DNA of 64,000 bases from an uncultured Alloprevotella sp. (GCA_944322095.1 CALUNU010000004.1:62001-126000); one strand, 5' to 3'; shown: positions 8,742 to 18,109, numbered from the stretch's first letter. Notes: generated from the sequence alone by a model not told the origin. Translations and numbers: made by a program.

Positions 8742-10499
8742 TCACTCTTGTGCCGCGGCCTGGGCGGTGCGGACGACGCGCAGGAAGTTCTCGCCCCACA
8801 CTTTGCGCAGGTCGTCGGCGCTGAGGCCTTCGGCCATGAGGCGGCGGGTGAGGCCGATGAGCTCGGCGGCTGAGGCGCAGCCGCGCACGCCGCCGTCGCC
8901 GTCGAAGTCGGAGCCGATGCCTACGTGGTCGATGCCGGCCACGCTAATCATGTGCATGAGGTGGCGCACGGCGTCGACGACGGTGGCTTCGCCCTCTTCG
9001 CGCAGGAAGCCGTGATAGAGCGTCACCTGGGCCACGCCGCCCGTTTCGGCCAGGCGGCGCAGCTGGTCGTCGGTGAGGTTGCGCGGGTGGTTGCACAGGG
9101 CGCGGGCCGACGAGTGGGAGCACACCACGGGCACCGTCGAGGCCGCCACGGCGTCGTAGAACGTTGTTTCGGCGGCGTGCGAGAGGTCTACCACCATGCC
9201 CGTGCGGTTCATCTCGGCCACGACGGTGCGTCCCAGCTCGCTCAGGCCGCCGTGCTCCGAGGTGGAGCGGCGGGCCGAGTCGCACAGGTCGTTGTCGCCG
9301 TTGTGGCAGAGCGTCATGTAGGTCACGCCGCGGCGGCGGAAGCGGGCCACGTTCTGCGGGTCGCGGCCCACGGCATATCCGTTCTCGATGGCCATCATGA
9401 CGCTGTGCAGGCCGCGTCGCTTGTTGGCATAGAGCTCGTCGGGCGTGCGGGCCAGGGCCACGCCGCTGCACTGCCCCACCATGTGCTCAATGCCGTCGAG
9501 CAGGGCGTGGGCGCGTGCCGTGGCGGCGGCCAGCGCTTCGTCGGAGCGGTCGCCCTGGGGCAGATAGGCCGCCATGACGACGGCATCGAGCCCCCCTTCG
9601 TCCATCTTGTGGAGATCCATGAGGGCATGCTCCTCGCGGTGGTCGAAGCGCACGCCGCGGTCGAAGAGCATGGGCGTGTCGCAGTGGCTGTCGAGGGTGA
9701 GGATGTCGTGGTGCAGGCGGCGGGCCCGGCCGTAGCTCGCGGCGTCGGCCACGAACCGGCGGAACAGGGGCATCATGCTCTCGTCGGCGCCCAGGATGAA
9801 GCACTCGGGGTGCCACTGCACGCCCACGATGCTCTTCATCTCGGTGCTTTCGACGGCCTCGACCACGCCGTCGGCCGAGCGCGCCGTGACGCGCAAGCGG
9901 GGGCCGGGATCGGCCACGGCCTGGTGGTGGAACGAGTTGACGGCGAAGGCGGGGCCCAGCAGTTCGGCCACGAGGGAGCCCGGCTCGGCCTCGACGCGGT
10001 GGGAGGCCACGTGGCGGGGCATGTCCTGACTGTGCTTGACGAGCTTCGTGCCGGGCAGGCAGGCGGCCAGGTCCTGATGGATGGTGCCGCCCAGGGCCAT
10101 GGCCAGCACCTGGATGCCGCGGCAGATGCCCAGCATGGGCACCTGGCGGTCGTAGGCCAGGCGCGTGAGCAGGAGTTCGCCGCGGTCGCGCGCGGGGTTG
10201 ACGCCGTGGAGGGCGGGCAGGGGGTCTTCGCCGGCGAAGAGGGGGTTGACGTCGGCGCCGCCCGAGAGGAGCAGGCCGTCGATGCGGTCGAGCATGCTGA
10301 GGAGCACGTCGGCGTTGTCGCAGGGCGGGATGACCAGGGGGATGCCCCCCGCGGCCTCGATGCTGCGGTAGTAGCCGTCGAGGAGCGAGAGGGCGCCGTC
10401 GGCCCAGTTGGCCGTGATGCCGATGACGGGCCGCGGCCCGTGGTTGGGGAAATGGTCGGTCGCGGCCGCATAGGCCGCCCCGATGTCGAATGGGTTCAT
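8742..10499 (-). CDS. Fusion of a class I amidotransferase-like (C26) domain and a membrane dipeptidase (M19)
   Basis: A 585-residue two-domain protein. Residues about 20-255 match gamma-glutamyl-GABA hydrolase-type amidotransferases: GGADVNP, a nucleophile elbow LGICRGIQ and a later QWHPE, giving the Cys-His-Glu triad. Residues about 265-580 match peptidase M19 (renal dipeptidase type): the metal-binding DSHCD, the substrate-pocket HSSA and the motif GIGSDFDGDGG. There is no signal peptide, so it should be cytoplasmic. Together the domains could split isopeptide bonds and dipeptides, for example from glutathione or peptidoglycan fragments; this is inference. It is a single gene between a structured leader and a tandem repeat, with both halves intact. 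Confidence 0.9.
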   Translation of the reverse strand: MNPFDIGAAYAAATDHFPNHGPRPVIGITANWADGALSLLDGYYRSIEAAGGIPLVIPPCDNADVLLSMLDRIDGLLLSGGADVNPLFAGEDPLPALHGVNPARDRGELLLTRLAYDRQVPMLGICRGIQVLAMALGGTIHQDLAACLPGTKLVKHSQDMPRHVASHRVEAEPGSLVAELLGPAFAVNSFHHQAVADPGPRLRVTARSADGVVEAVESTEMKSIVGVQWHPECFILGADESMMPLFRRFVADAASYGRARRLHHDILTLDSHCDTPMLFDRGVRFDHREEHALMDLHKMDEGGLDAVVMAAYLPQGDRSDEALAAATARAHALLDGIEHMVGQCSGVALARTPDELYANKRRGLHSVMMAIENGYAVGRDPQNVARFRRRGVTYMTLCHNGDNDLCDSARRSTSEHGGLSELGRTVVAEMNRTGMVVDLSHAAETTFYDAVAASTVPVVCSHSSARALCNHPRNLTDDQLRRLAETGGVAQVTLYHGFLREEGEATVVDAVRHLMHMISVAGIDHVGIGSDFDGDGGVRGCASAAELIGLTRRLMAEGLSADDLRKVWGENFLRVVRTAQAAAQE

Positions 10500-10520
10500 G
10501 GCTTTTCTTTCAGGTGTGTG

Positions 10521-11030
10521 CTGTGGTTCGACCCCCTTGGGGCCGCAGGCCGGGTGACAGCTTTTCCGCGGGTTCGCCTGTTGCTTACCCGCGGTTATAG
10601 AGTGGTTCGACCCCTTCGGGGCCGTGTGCGCGGCATGCTTCTGCCGGGCTGTGGTTCGACCCCCTTGGGGCCGTAGGCCGGGTGACAGCTTTTCCGCGGG
10701 TTCGCCTGCGGCTTACCCGCGGTTATAGAGAGGTTCGACCCCTTCGGGGCCGTGTGCGCGGCATGCTTCTGCCGGACTGTGGTTCGACCCCTCGGGGCCG
10801 CAGGCCGGGTGACAGCTTTTCCGCGGGTTCGCCTGCGGCTTACCCGCGGTTATAGAGTGGTTCGACCCCTTCGGGGCCGTGTGCGCAGCATGCTTCTGCC
10901 GGACTGTGGTTCGACCCCCTTGGGGCCGCAGGCCGGGTGACAGCTTTTCCGCGGGTTCGCCTGCGGCTTACCCGCGGTTACAGAGTGGGTTCGACCCCTT
11001 CGGGGCCGTGTGCGCGGCATGCTTCTGCCG
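10521..11030. repeat. Four tandem copies of a 127-128-base repeat
   Basis: Units begin with CTGTGGTTCGACCCC at 10521, 10649, 10777 and 10904. Each contains a hairpin CCGCGGGT...ACCCGCGG, the phrase GGTTATAGAG and a second GGTTCGACCCCTTCGGGGCC. Copies differ at only a few bases, for example the third lacks bases in the first CCCCTTGGGG. Related single units in reverse orientation occur at 55170-55420. No reading frame is conserved and no gene lies in this interval. Confidence 0.9.
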
Positions 11031-11037
11031 GGCGGGG

Positions 11038-11337
11038 TCAGTCCTGCTGCTTGCGTCGCGGATTGCGGGGGAACCAGCCTTTGCGCACGCGCTCTTTTTG
11101 CTCGAAGAGCTCTTTGATGCTCCACAGCGAGGAGAAGCCCACGATGCCGCACAGGGCGCTCCAAAACAGGTTGGGCACGAAGAGGGCGCCCACGGCGCCG
11201 GCCAGGCCTACGACGAGGAAAACCCACCAGGGGCGCGTGCCGAAATAGTACTCCGTCTTGATGACGATGGGGTGGAACAGACCGATGACCAGAAAGGTGG
11301 CCAGGCCGAGCAGGAGGCCTTCGTATGCTATTGTCAT
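11038..11337 (-). CDS. DUF4491 family small membrane protein
   Basis: A 99-residue protein with about three membrane segments (residues 6-22, 37-55 and 58-75) and a basic tail (RKGWFPRNPRRKQQ). The pattern FHPIVIKTEYYFGTRPWWVFL is what I recall for the Bacteroidetes DUF4491 family, whose function is unknown. It starts 13 bases after the Lrp gene, suggesting co-transcription. The tandem repeat array begins right after its stop. Confidence 0.8.
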   Translation of the reverse strand: MTIAYEGLLLGLATFLVIGLFHPIVIKTEYYFGTRPWWVFLVVGLAGAVGALFVPNLFWSALCGIVGFSSLWSIKELFEQKERVRKGWFPRNPRRKQQD

Positions 11338-11350
11338 GGCGGCGGGGCGT

Positions 11351-11899
11351 TCAGAGGGTGTCGGGCAAATCGGTGATCACGGTGGTGCGGCGGCGCGGGC
11401 GCGGCGCATAGCGGTCCATCTCCTCGAACACCTCTTCGGGCAGGCGCACGGGCACCTGGCGGTTGATGCTCTGGTCGAGCGAGATGAGGGCCTCGGTGGA
11501 GTTGACGCCCGGTATTTCCTGTATGCGGCGGTTGAGCAGGCTCATCAGGTGCTCGTTGTCGCGGCAGTAGAGCTTGACGAACATCGTGTAGGGGCCCGTC
11601 GTGTAGTGGCATTCCACGATTTCGGGGATTTTCTCGAGCTCGACGACGACGTCCTTGTACATGGAGCCGCGTTCGAGGCGGATGCCCACGTAGGTGCACG
11701 TGGAGTAGCCCACGCGGCGCGGGTCGACGTTGTAGCCCGACCCCTGGATGACGCCCGTCTCCATGAGGCGCAGCACGCGCTGGTGGACGGCGGCGCGCGA
11801 GACGCCGCACTTGTCGGCAATGTCCTTGAAGGCGATGCGGGCATTGGTCGAGATTATTTGAAGAATGCGCAGGTCGGTGCGGTCGATCTTGTCTGTCAT
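11351..11899 (-). CDS. Lrp/AsnC family transcriptional regulator
   Basis: A 182-residue regulator. Residues 5-60 form the AsnC-type helix-turn-helix (DLRILQIISTNARIAFKDIA, then SRAAVHQRVLRLMETGVI). Residues about 70-145 are the RAM/effector domain with the ligand-turn segment VECHYTTGPYTMFVKLYC. A 35-residue tail rich in Arg and Pro extends past the usual 150-residue length. Its ligand is probably an amino acid (family knowledge). It is divergent from the GH3-gene operon across an 835-base gap that holds a dispersed repeat, and the DUF4491 gene follows. Confidence 0.93.
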   Translation of the reverse strand: MTDKIDRTDLRILQIISTNARIAFKDIADKCGVSRAAVHQRVLRLMETGVIQGSGYNVDPRRVGYSTCTYVGIRLERGSMYKDVVVELEKIPEIVECHYTTGPYTMFVKLYCRDNEHLMSLLNRRIQEIPGVNSTEALISLDQSINRQVPVRLPEEVFEEMDRYAPRPRRRTTVITDLPDTL

Positions 11900-11933
11900 G
11901 CGGTTTCTGTTGTAGTTTTTTATTACTTGGTCG

Positions 11934-11941
11934 CAAAGTTA
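11934..11941 (-). promoter_or_regulatory. Probable -7 box upstream of the Lrp-type gene
   Basis: The minus strand reads TAACTTTG, matching TAnnTTTG, 35 bases upstream of the start. No clear -33 box is seen. Confidence 0.45.
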
Positions 11942-12199
11942 CACAGAAAACGGTGCGTTTGGCAGGTTTCGGCGGGCAAAAGTGAGAAGGAGCGTGCCTT
12001 TTTACCGCGTTTTCCGTCAAATTGCCACGTCTGGCCGCCTTTTTCTGACGTTTTGCAGCATTGCCCGCAGCGCTCCGCGGGGATGCGGTGCCGCAGTGGC
12101 CGCAACCTTTTTTAACGCGCTGGGGAGGCTCCGCCGCGGCCACCCGCCGCCCCGGGGCCGAGGGGCGCATCCACGGCGCGCGGCAGGGGCAAAAGAGCG

Positions 12200-12420
12200 G
12201 GGTATGGGCCCTTTGCACCGATCCATGGGATGGAATGGCGATTCCATGGGATGGATTGGCCGATCCATGGGATGGAAATTTCGATCGAAGGCCTGCCAGG
12301 GCGCGTCGAAGGCCCGTTTTCAAGGCAGAAAAGCCTTGGTTTTTGCACATAGCGGCCTGCGGTGTGCTGCTTTTGCCGCTTTTCGTGGCGAAATGGGGCC
12401 GCCGCGCGACGGCTATTTCC
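12200..12420 (+). repeat. Dispersed 21-base-phased iteron element, copy 1 (degenerate)
   Basis: Three copies of CCATGGGATGGA start at 12223, 12244 and 12265, exactly 21 bases apart. They are followed by AAATTTCGATCGAAGGCC and by a distant match (TTTTTGCACATAGCGGCC) to the other copies. The left and right arms seen in copies 2-4 are largely lost. It occupies the gap between the Lrp gene and the GH3 gene; apart from this element and two promoter-like boxes I see nothing else in the 835 bases. Confidence 0.8.
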
Positions 12421-12692
12421 GCGCGAAGAGAGCCGCGTAGGGAGCCGCGTCCGGCGGGCGTGGCACGAAACGTGCGGCGAGGGGCGAAAAACGCGGAGAA
12501 AGGGTTAAGAAAATGAAAGGCGCGGCGGCACGCTGCGGCTGGATGTGTGCAAAACGGAGCCCTGTCCGCTCTGTTTCGCACCGCGGGCGTTGTCATTATT
12601 TTTTGGAACTTTGCCCCGCCGCCCCCATGCGCTGCGGGCGGCGCGGGGCGCAATAAACGTCGCGTACGCGCGCGGGGTCGGCGTTTTTTTCC

Positions 12693-12700
12693 TACCTTTG
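12693..12700 (+). promoter_or_regulatory. Probable -7 box of the GH3-gene operon
   Basis: TACCTTTG matches TAnnTTTG and lies 35 bases before the ATG at 12735. The T-rich stretch upstream lacks an exact TTTG at the right spacing. Confidence 0.5.
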
Positions 12701-12734
12701 CTCGTCTAAACAGCGGATATAGCAAGCAATCGAC

Positions 12735-14252
12735 ATGAGTATCACAAGAATAATCCGCCCCCTGTTCGACGGCCGCCTGCGCGCCATCGAGCGCTTCATG
12801 GCCCGGCCCGAGGACGTGCAGCGCGGGGTGCTCGAACGGCTGGTGGGGCGGGCCGCGCCCACCCGGTGGGGCGAGCGCTACGGCTATGCCCGCATGCGCT
12901 CGTACGAGGATTTCGCCGCGCGCGTGCCCCTTTCGACCTATGAGGAGCTGAAAGCCGACATCGACCTCATGCGCCACGGCGAGGCCGGCGTGCTCTGGCC
13001 CGGACGGGTGAGGTGGTATGCCAAATCGTCGGGCACGACCAACGACAAGAGCAAGTTTATCCCCGTGAGCCGCGACGGCCTGCACGACACCCACTATGCC
13101 GGCGGGCGCGACGCCGTGGCCCTCTATCTGCGCAACCATCCCCGCAGCCGCCTCTTCGACGGCCGCGCCCTCATCCTGGGCGGCAGCCACGCGCCCAACT
13201 ACAACCTGCCCCATTCGCTCGTGGGCGACCTGAGCGCCATCCTCATCGAAAACATCAACCCGCTGGTCAACCTGGTGCGCGTGCCCTCGAAAAGCACGGC
13301 CCTGCTGGCCGACTTCGAGCAGAAGCGCGACCGCATAGCCCGCGAGGCCGTGGGCCGCAACGTTACCAACCTGAGCGGTGTGCCCTCGTGGATGATGTCG
13401 GTGCTCCACCGCGTGCTCGAAGTGACGGGCCGGCGCACCATCGACGAGGTGTGGCCCCATCTCGAAGTGTTCTTCCACGGCGGCGTGGCCTTTACGCCCT
13501 ATCGCGAGCAGTACAGGCGCCTCATCCCCTCCGACACGATGCACTACATGGAAACCTACAACGCCTCGGAGGGCTTCTTCGGCCTGCAAGACGACCCCGC
13601 CGACCCCGCCATGCTCCTCATGCTCGACTATGGCGTGTTCTACGAGTTCATCCCCCTCGAAGACGTGGGCACGGAGCATCCCCGCGTGCTGCCCCTGTGG
13701 GCCGTCGAGACGGGGCGCAACTACGCCATGGTCATCAGTACGTCGTGCGGCCTGTGGCGCTACGAGATAGGCGACACGGTGCGCTTCACGCAGACGTCGC
13801 CCTACAAGTTTGTCATCACGGGGCGCACCAAGAGCTTCATCAACGCCTTTGGCGAGGAGCTCATCGTCGACAACGCCGAGCGCGGGCTGCAAGAGGCCTG
13901 CAAGCAGACGGGCGCCGTGGTGCGCGAATATACGGCCGCGCCCGTCTTCATGGGCGCCGACGGCCGCTGCCGCCACCAGTGGGTCATCGAGTTCGACCGC
14001 GCGCCGCAGGACGTGGCAGCCTTTGCCCGCGTGCTCGACGGAGCGCTGCAAAGCCTCAATTCCGACTACGAGGCCAAGCGCTACAAGGACCTCACGCTGC
14101 AACCGCTCGAAGTGGTGGTGGCAAGGCCCGGCCTCTTTGACGACTGGCTGCGCAGCCGCGGCAAGCTGGGAGGGCAGCACAAGGTGCCGCGCCTGGCCAA
14201 TAACCGCGAAACCATCGAGCAAGTGCTCGCCCTGAACCATACCGAAGCATGA
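12735..14252 (+). CDS. GH3 auxin-responsive promoter family protein (acyl-adenylating)
   Basis: A 505-residue cytoplasmic protein of the GH3 acyl-AMP synthetase/amino-acid conjugase fold. The three nucleotide-binding motifs are visible: SSGTTNDKSKFIPV near residue 97, YNASEGFFG near 275 and GLWRYEIGD near 337. Bacterial members are common in Bacteroidetes, but their substrates are not established; acyl-amino-acid conjugation is inference. It is first in a plus-strand run, and its stop overlaps the next start (ATGA at 14249-14252). Confidence 0.92.
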   Translation: MSITRIIRPLFDGRLRAIERFMARPEDVQRGVLERLVGRAAPTRWGERYGYARMRSYEDFAARVPLSTYEELKADIDLMRHGEAGVLWPGRVRWYAKSSGTTNDKSKFIPVSRDGLHDTHYAGGRDAVALYLRNHPRSRLFDGRALILGGSHAPNYNLPHSLVGDLSAILIENINPLVNLVRVPSKSTALLADFEQKRDRIAREAVGRNVTNLSGVPSWMMSVLHRVLEVTGRRTIDEVWPHLEVFFHGGVAFTPYREQYRRLIPSDTMHYMETYNASEGFFGLQDDPADPAMLLMLDYGVFYEFIPLEDVGTEHPRVLPLWAVETGRNYAMVISTSCGLWRYEIGDTVRFTQTSPYKFVITGRTKSFINAFGEELIVDNAERGLQEACKQTGAVVREYTAAPVFMGADGRCRHQWVIEFDRAPQDVAAFARVLDGALQSLNSDYEAKRYKDLTLQPLEVVVARPGLFDDWLRSRGKLGGQHKVPRLANNRETIEQVLALNHTEA

Positions 14253-16168
14253 AACGCTCCTATATATTATATGTGCTCGCGCTGCTGCTCCTGGCCGCAG
14301 CCTGCGCCAACCCCGGCAGCGGCCCCGACGGCGGACCCTACGACGAGACGCCGCCGCGCATCGTGGACATGAACCCGCCCCTCGGCCGGACAGGCACGCA
14401 GGCAAAGAAGGTGACCATCACTTTCGACGAGCTCATCGCCGTGGAGAACCCGGGCGAAAAGGTGACCATCTCGCCCCCGCAAATCAACATCCCCGACATA
14501 CGCACCTCGGGGAGGCGCATCACCGTGGAGCTCCTCGACACGCTCCGCGAGAACACCACTTACACCATCGACTTCTCAGACGCCATCCAGGACTCCAACG
14601 AGGGCAACCCTTTGGGCAACTTCACCTACCTCTTCTCCACAGGCCCCACGCTCGACACCATGGAGGTGGCGGGCAACGTCCTGGCGGCCGAAAACCTGGA
14701 ACCCGTCAAGGGCATCCTCGTGGGCCTGCACCGCGACACGTGCGACACGGCCTTTACGCGCCGCCCCTTCGACCGCGTGGCCCGCACCGACAGCCGTGGC
14801 CATTTCTCGGTGAAGGGCGTGGCCCCCGGCTCCTACCGCGTCTATGCCCTCAAAGACATGGACGGCGACTACAAGTTCAGCGCCAAGGGCGAGATGATAG
14901 CCTTCCTGCCCGGCCTGGTGACGCCCTCGTCCTTCCCCGACGTGCGCTACGACACGCTCTGGCGCGACACCGTGCGCTACGACACGATCCTCACCGTCCA
15001 CTACACCCACTACGTGCCCGACAACCTCGTGCTCCTGGCCTTCACCGAGGCCAACCAGCCCCGCCATCTGCTGAAAACACAGCGCGACGTGCCCGAGTGG
15101 TTCCGCCTCTACTTCACGGCGCCCTCACGCCGACGCCCCGTGCTGCGGGGGCTCAACTTCGACGCCGCGGATGCTTTCGTCGAGTGCCGTTCGGAGGGCA
15201 ACGACACCATTACCTACTGGCTGCGCGACACGGCCCTCGTGCGCCTCGACACACTGAGCTTCGCCTGCACCTATGAGGCCACCGACGACTCCACGGGCCT
15301 CGCCGTCGAGCAGACCGACACCTTCGACCTCGTGCCGCGCCTCACCGTGGCCCGCCGCGACAAGCAGCTGGCCGAGCGCCTCGAAAAATGGGAGAAACAG
15401 CGCGAGCGGCGCCACAAGCGCGGCGATTTCAGCGACGAAGAGCCTCCGCGCGATTTCCTTAAATTCGACGGCCGCGTGCCGGCCGCCCTGCCGCCCGACC
15501 GCAACGTGTCGTTCTCCGTGTCGGAGCCCCTGGCGCGCTTCGACACGGCGGGCGTGCGCCTGCTCCTGGGCCCCGACTCGGCCCAGACCGCGGCGCCCTA
15601 CGTGCTGCGCCGCGACACGCTCGACCCCCTGCGCTTCACGCTCTACGGCGAGTGGCGCCCCGGGCAGCAGTACACCCTGCGCATCGACTCGGCCGCCTTT
15701 CACGGCATCTATGGCCACTGGAACAAGCGCGAGGAGTGGAAATTTCAGATACCGGCCCTCGAAACCTTCGGCACGCTCTTCCTGACGCTGGCCGGGGCCG
15801 ACACGACGGCCACCGTGCAGCTCCTGCGCTCCGACACGCAGGTGTATCGGCAGCAGCGCGCCCGCGACGGCCGCACCGACTTCTACTACCTGCAACCGGG
15901 CGACTACTACCTGCGTCTCTTCTACGACCACAACGGCAACGGACGCTGGGACCCCGGCGAGTTTGCCTCCGGCCGCCAGGCCGAAGAGGTCTACTACTTC
16001 CCCGTGGCCCTGCAAGTGAGGGCCAACTGGGACATCGAACAGACGTGGAACGTGCGCGAGCGCTCCATCCTCACGCAAAAGCCCGAAGAGCTCGTCAAGC
16101 AAAAGGCCGACCGCGCCAAGCAGACGGCACGCGAGCGCAACGAGCAGCGGCTGCGCGAAAAACAGTAG
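14249..16168 (+). CDS. Lipoprotein with N-terminal Big_5-type Ig-like domain
   Basis: A 639-residue lipoprotein. The signal peptide ends in the lipobox LAAAC (C19). Residues about 34-135 are an Ig-like Big_5 domain (PPRIVDMNPPLG...TITFDELIAV...YTIDFSDAIQDSNEGNPLGNF). A carboxypeptidase-regulatory-like segment follows (VKGILVGLHRD...FSVKGVAPGSYRVYALKDMDGDYKF). The middle has a charged helix (KQLAERLEKWEKQRERRHKR), and the end contains a calcium-loop-like FYDHNGNGRWDPGEF and a basic helical tail. It overlaps the GH3 gene by four bases, so the two are co-translated. Its role is unknown; location at the cell envelope is likely. Confidence 0.82.
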   Translation: MKRSYILYVLALLLLAAACANPGSGPDGGPYDETPPRIVDMNPPLGRTGTQAKKVTITFDELIAVENPGEKVTISPPQINIPDIRTSGRRITVELLDTLRENTTYTIDFSDAIQDSNEGNPLGNFTYLFSTGPTLDTMEVAGNVLAAENLEPVKGILVGLHRDTCDTAFTRRPFDRVARTDSRGHFSVKGVAPGSYRVYALKDMDGDYKFSAKGEMIAFLPGLVTPSSFPDVRYDTLWRDTVRYDTILTVHYTHYVPDNLVLLAFTEANQPRHLLKTQRDVPEWFRLYFTAPSRRRPVLRGLNFDAADAFVECRSEGNDTITYWLRDTALVRLDTLSFACTYEATDDSTGLAVEQTDTFDLVPRLTVARRDKQLAERLEKWEKQRERRHKRGDFSDEEPPRDFLKFDGRVPAALPPDRNVSFSVSEPLARFDTAGVRLLLGPDSAQTAAPYVLRRDTLDPLRFTLYGEWRPGQQYTLRIDSAAFHGIYGHWNKREEWKFQIPALETFGTLFLTLAGADTTATVQLLRSDTQVYRQQRARDGRTDFYYLQPGDYYLRLFYDHNGNGRWDPGEFASGRQAEEVYYFPVALQVRANWDIEQTWNVRERSILTQKPEELVKQKADRAKQTARERNEQRLREKQ

Positions 16169-16210
16169 GCCCGCGCCTTCGAAAAACGAAACCAACCAAA
16201 ACGTAACGAT

Positions 16211-17032
16211 ATGAAACGGCTGCTTATCACGCTGCTGGCCGCCACGGCCCTCTTTGCAGGCCTGCCGCGCGCGGCACGGGCCCAGTGTTCGTCGAACAAC
16301 ACGGCCTTCAAGAGCGGGGAGACGCTCATCTACGACCTCTATTTCAACTGGAAATTCGTATGGGTCAAGGTGGGCTCGGCCTCCATGAACATCACGCGCA
16401 CCGTCTACGGGGGCCAGCCCGCCTTCAGGACGTATCTCATCACGCGCGGCTCCAACCAGGCCGACAAGTTCTTTGTGATGCGCGACACGCTCACGGCCTA
16501 CACCGGCACCGACCTTGTTCCGAAGCGCTACATGAAGCGCGCCCGCGAGGGCAAGAATTACAGCCGCGACGACGTGTGGTACGACTACCCCGACGGCCAG
16601 TGCCGCGTGCGCATGCACTTTCAGAAAAACGGAGGGGAGCTGCGCCGAAGCGAGTACAAGAGCCGCTACTGCGCTTTCGACATGATCAGTATGCTGCTGC
16701 GCGCCCGCAGTTTCGATCCGTCCGACTACAAAGTGGGCCACCGCATCCGCTTTCTCATGGCCGACGGGAAGCGCTGCGCCTGGCAAAGCATCGTTTACCG
16801 CGGAAAGGAGAACTTCACCGTCGAAAACAGCAACACAACGTACCGTTGCCTCGTCTTTTCGTTCATGGAGATGGAGGACGGCAAGGAAAGCGAGGTGGTG
16901 CGCTTCTTCATTACCGACGACAAGAACCATCTGCCCGTGCGCCTCGACATGAACCTCAACTTCGGCACGGCCAAGGCCTTCCTGACGGGGGCACGCGGCC
17001 TGCGCAACCCGCAAACGGCGAAGCTCAAATGA
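16211..17032 (+). CDS. DUF3108 domain exported protein
   Basis: A 273-residue exported protein with a signal peptide to about residue 24 (MKRLLITLLAATALFAGLPRAARA). The body matches DUF3108: F-KSGETLIYDLYFNWKFVWVKVGSA near residues 33-57, later MISMLLRARSFDPSDYKVGHR, and DKNHLPVRLDMNLNFGTAKAFL near the end. The family is predicted to form a lipocalin-like barrel in the periplasm; function unknown. It lies 42 bases downstream of the Ig-like lipoprotein and 27 upstream of pdxB in the same direction. Confidence 0.88.
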   Translation: MKRLLITLLAATALFAGLPRAARAQCSSNNTAFKSGETLIYDLYFNWKFVWVKVGSASMNITRTVYGGQPAFRTYLITRGSNQADKFFVMRDTLTAYTGTDLVPKRYMKRAREGKNYSRDDVWYDYPDGQCRVRMHFQKNGGELRRSEYKSRYCAFDMISMLLRARSFDPSDYKVGHRIRFLMADGKRCAWQSIVYRGKENFTVENSNTTYRCLVFSFMEMEDGKESEVVRFFITDDKNHLPVRLDMNLNFGTAKAFLTGARGLRNPQTAKLK

Positions 17033-17059
17033 CGCCGCGCCGCTGAAACACCGCAAGCC

Positions 17060-18079
17060 ATGAAGATTGTCATCGACGACAGGATACCCTACATCCGCGG
17101 GGCCGCCGAACGGCTGGGCCGGGCCGTCTACCTGCCCGGGGCGGCCATCGGCCCCGACGACGTGCGCGATGCCGACGCGCTGATTGTGCGCACCCGCACG
17201 CGCTGCGACCGGCGCCTGCTCGAAGGCAGCCGTGTGCAGTTCATCGCCACGGCCACCATCGGCTTCGACCACCTCGACACGGCGTGGCTCGCCCGCGCGG
17301 GCATCGCCTGGGCCAACTGCCCGGGCTGCAACGCCGCCAGCGTGGCGCAGTATGTGGAGAGCTCGCTCATCCTGCTGCGCCGCGCGGGCCTGCTGCCCGC
17401 GGCGGGCGGCGTGGTGGGCGTGGTGGGCGTGGGCCACGTGGGCACCAAGGTGGCCGCCGCGGCCCGCGCGCTGGGCTTCGACGTGCTGCCGTGCGACCCG
17501 CCGCGCCACGAGCGTGAGGGCGGCACGTTCTACGCCCTCGACCAACTGGCCGAACGGGCCGACGTCGTGACCTTTCACACGCCGCTCACCTTCGACGGGC
17601 CGCACCCCACCTTCCACCTGGCCGACGAGGCCTTCTTTGCCCGCCTGCGCCACCGCCCCGTGGTGATGAACGCGGGCCGCGGCGAGGCCGTCGATACGCA
17701 GGCGCTGCTCGCCGCCCTCGACGACGGACGGGTGCGCGCCGCTGTCATCGACACGTGGGAGGACGAACCCCACATCGACCGCCGCCTGCTCGACCGCGCC
17801 TTCATCGCCACGCCCCACGTGGCGGGCTACTCGGCCGACGGCAAGGCCACGGGCACGCGCATGGCGCTCGAAGCCGTGGCACGCCATTTCGGCCTGCCCG
17901 ACCGCTTCGACATACGTCCGCCGCGCCTGCCCGAGGGCCTCGTGCCCGCCGCCGACCCGCTCGACCGCAAGCTGCAGCTCTACAACCCCATGGACGACAC
18001 GCGGCGGCTCAAGGCCGCCCCCGAAAGCTTCGAGCAGCTGCGTGGCAACTACCCCCTGCGCCGCGAGCGCTGGGACTGA
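17060..18079 (+). CDS. pdxB: Erythronate-4-phosphate dehydrogenase
   Basis: Oxidises 4-phosphoerythronate in the DXP-dependent route to pyridoxal phosphate. The 339 residues are slightly shorter than the typical 370-380. The NAD-binding motif is VVGVGHVGTKVAAAARALGF near residue 120. The catalytic Arg lies in MNAGRGEAVDT, with Glu and His in the DTWEDEPHID and PHVAGYSADGK segments, and the N-terminal MKIVIDDRIPYI is typical. It ends a plus-strand run and precedes a bidirectional terminator. Confidence 0.93.
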   Translation: MKIVIDDRIPYIRGAAERLGRAVYLPGAAIGPDDVRDADALIVRTRTRCDRRLLEGSRVQFIATATIGFDHLDTAWLARAGIAWANCPGCNAASVAQYVESSLILLRRAGLLPAAGGVVGVVGVGHVGTKVAAAARALGFDVLPCDPPRHEREGGTFYALDQLAERADVVTFHTPLTFDGPHPTFHLADEAFFARLRHRPVVMNAGRGEAVDTQALLAALDDGRVRAAVIDTWEDEPHIDRRLLDRAFIATPHVAGYSADGKATGTRMALEAVARHFGLPDRFDIRPPRLPEGLVPAADPLDRKLQLYNPMDDTRRLKAAPESFEQLRGNYPLRRERWD

Positions 18080-18109
18080 GCGCCCCCGCCTGCGCCCGCC
18101 CATGCGGAA

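Noticed and set aside
10521..11030. GGTTCGA blocks resembling the T-loop of tRNA
   Set aside because: They recur at fixed spacing inside a tandem repeat, with no acceptor, D or anticodon stems around them.
12223..12276. Short CRISPR-like array (12-base repeats at 21-base steps)
   Set aside because: Spacers would be only 9 bases, the same array recurs at four loci, and no cas genes are present.
15125..18103. A 992-codon open frame on the minus strand
   Set aside because: It runs antisense to three recognised genes (lipoprotein, DUF3108, pdxB), crosses their boundaries, and has low-complexity composition.
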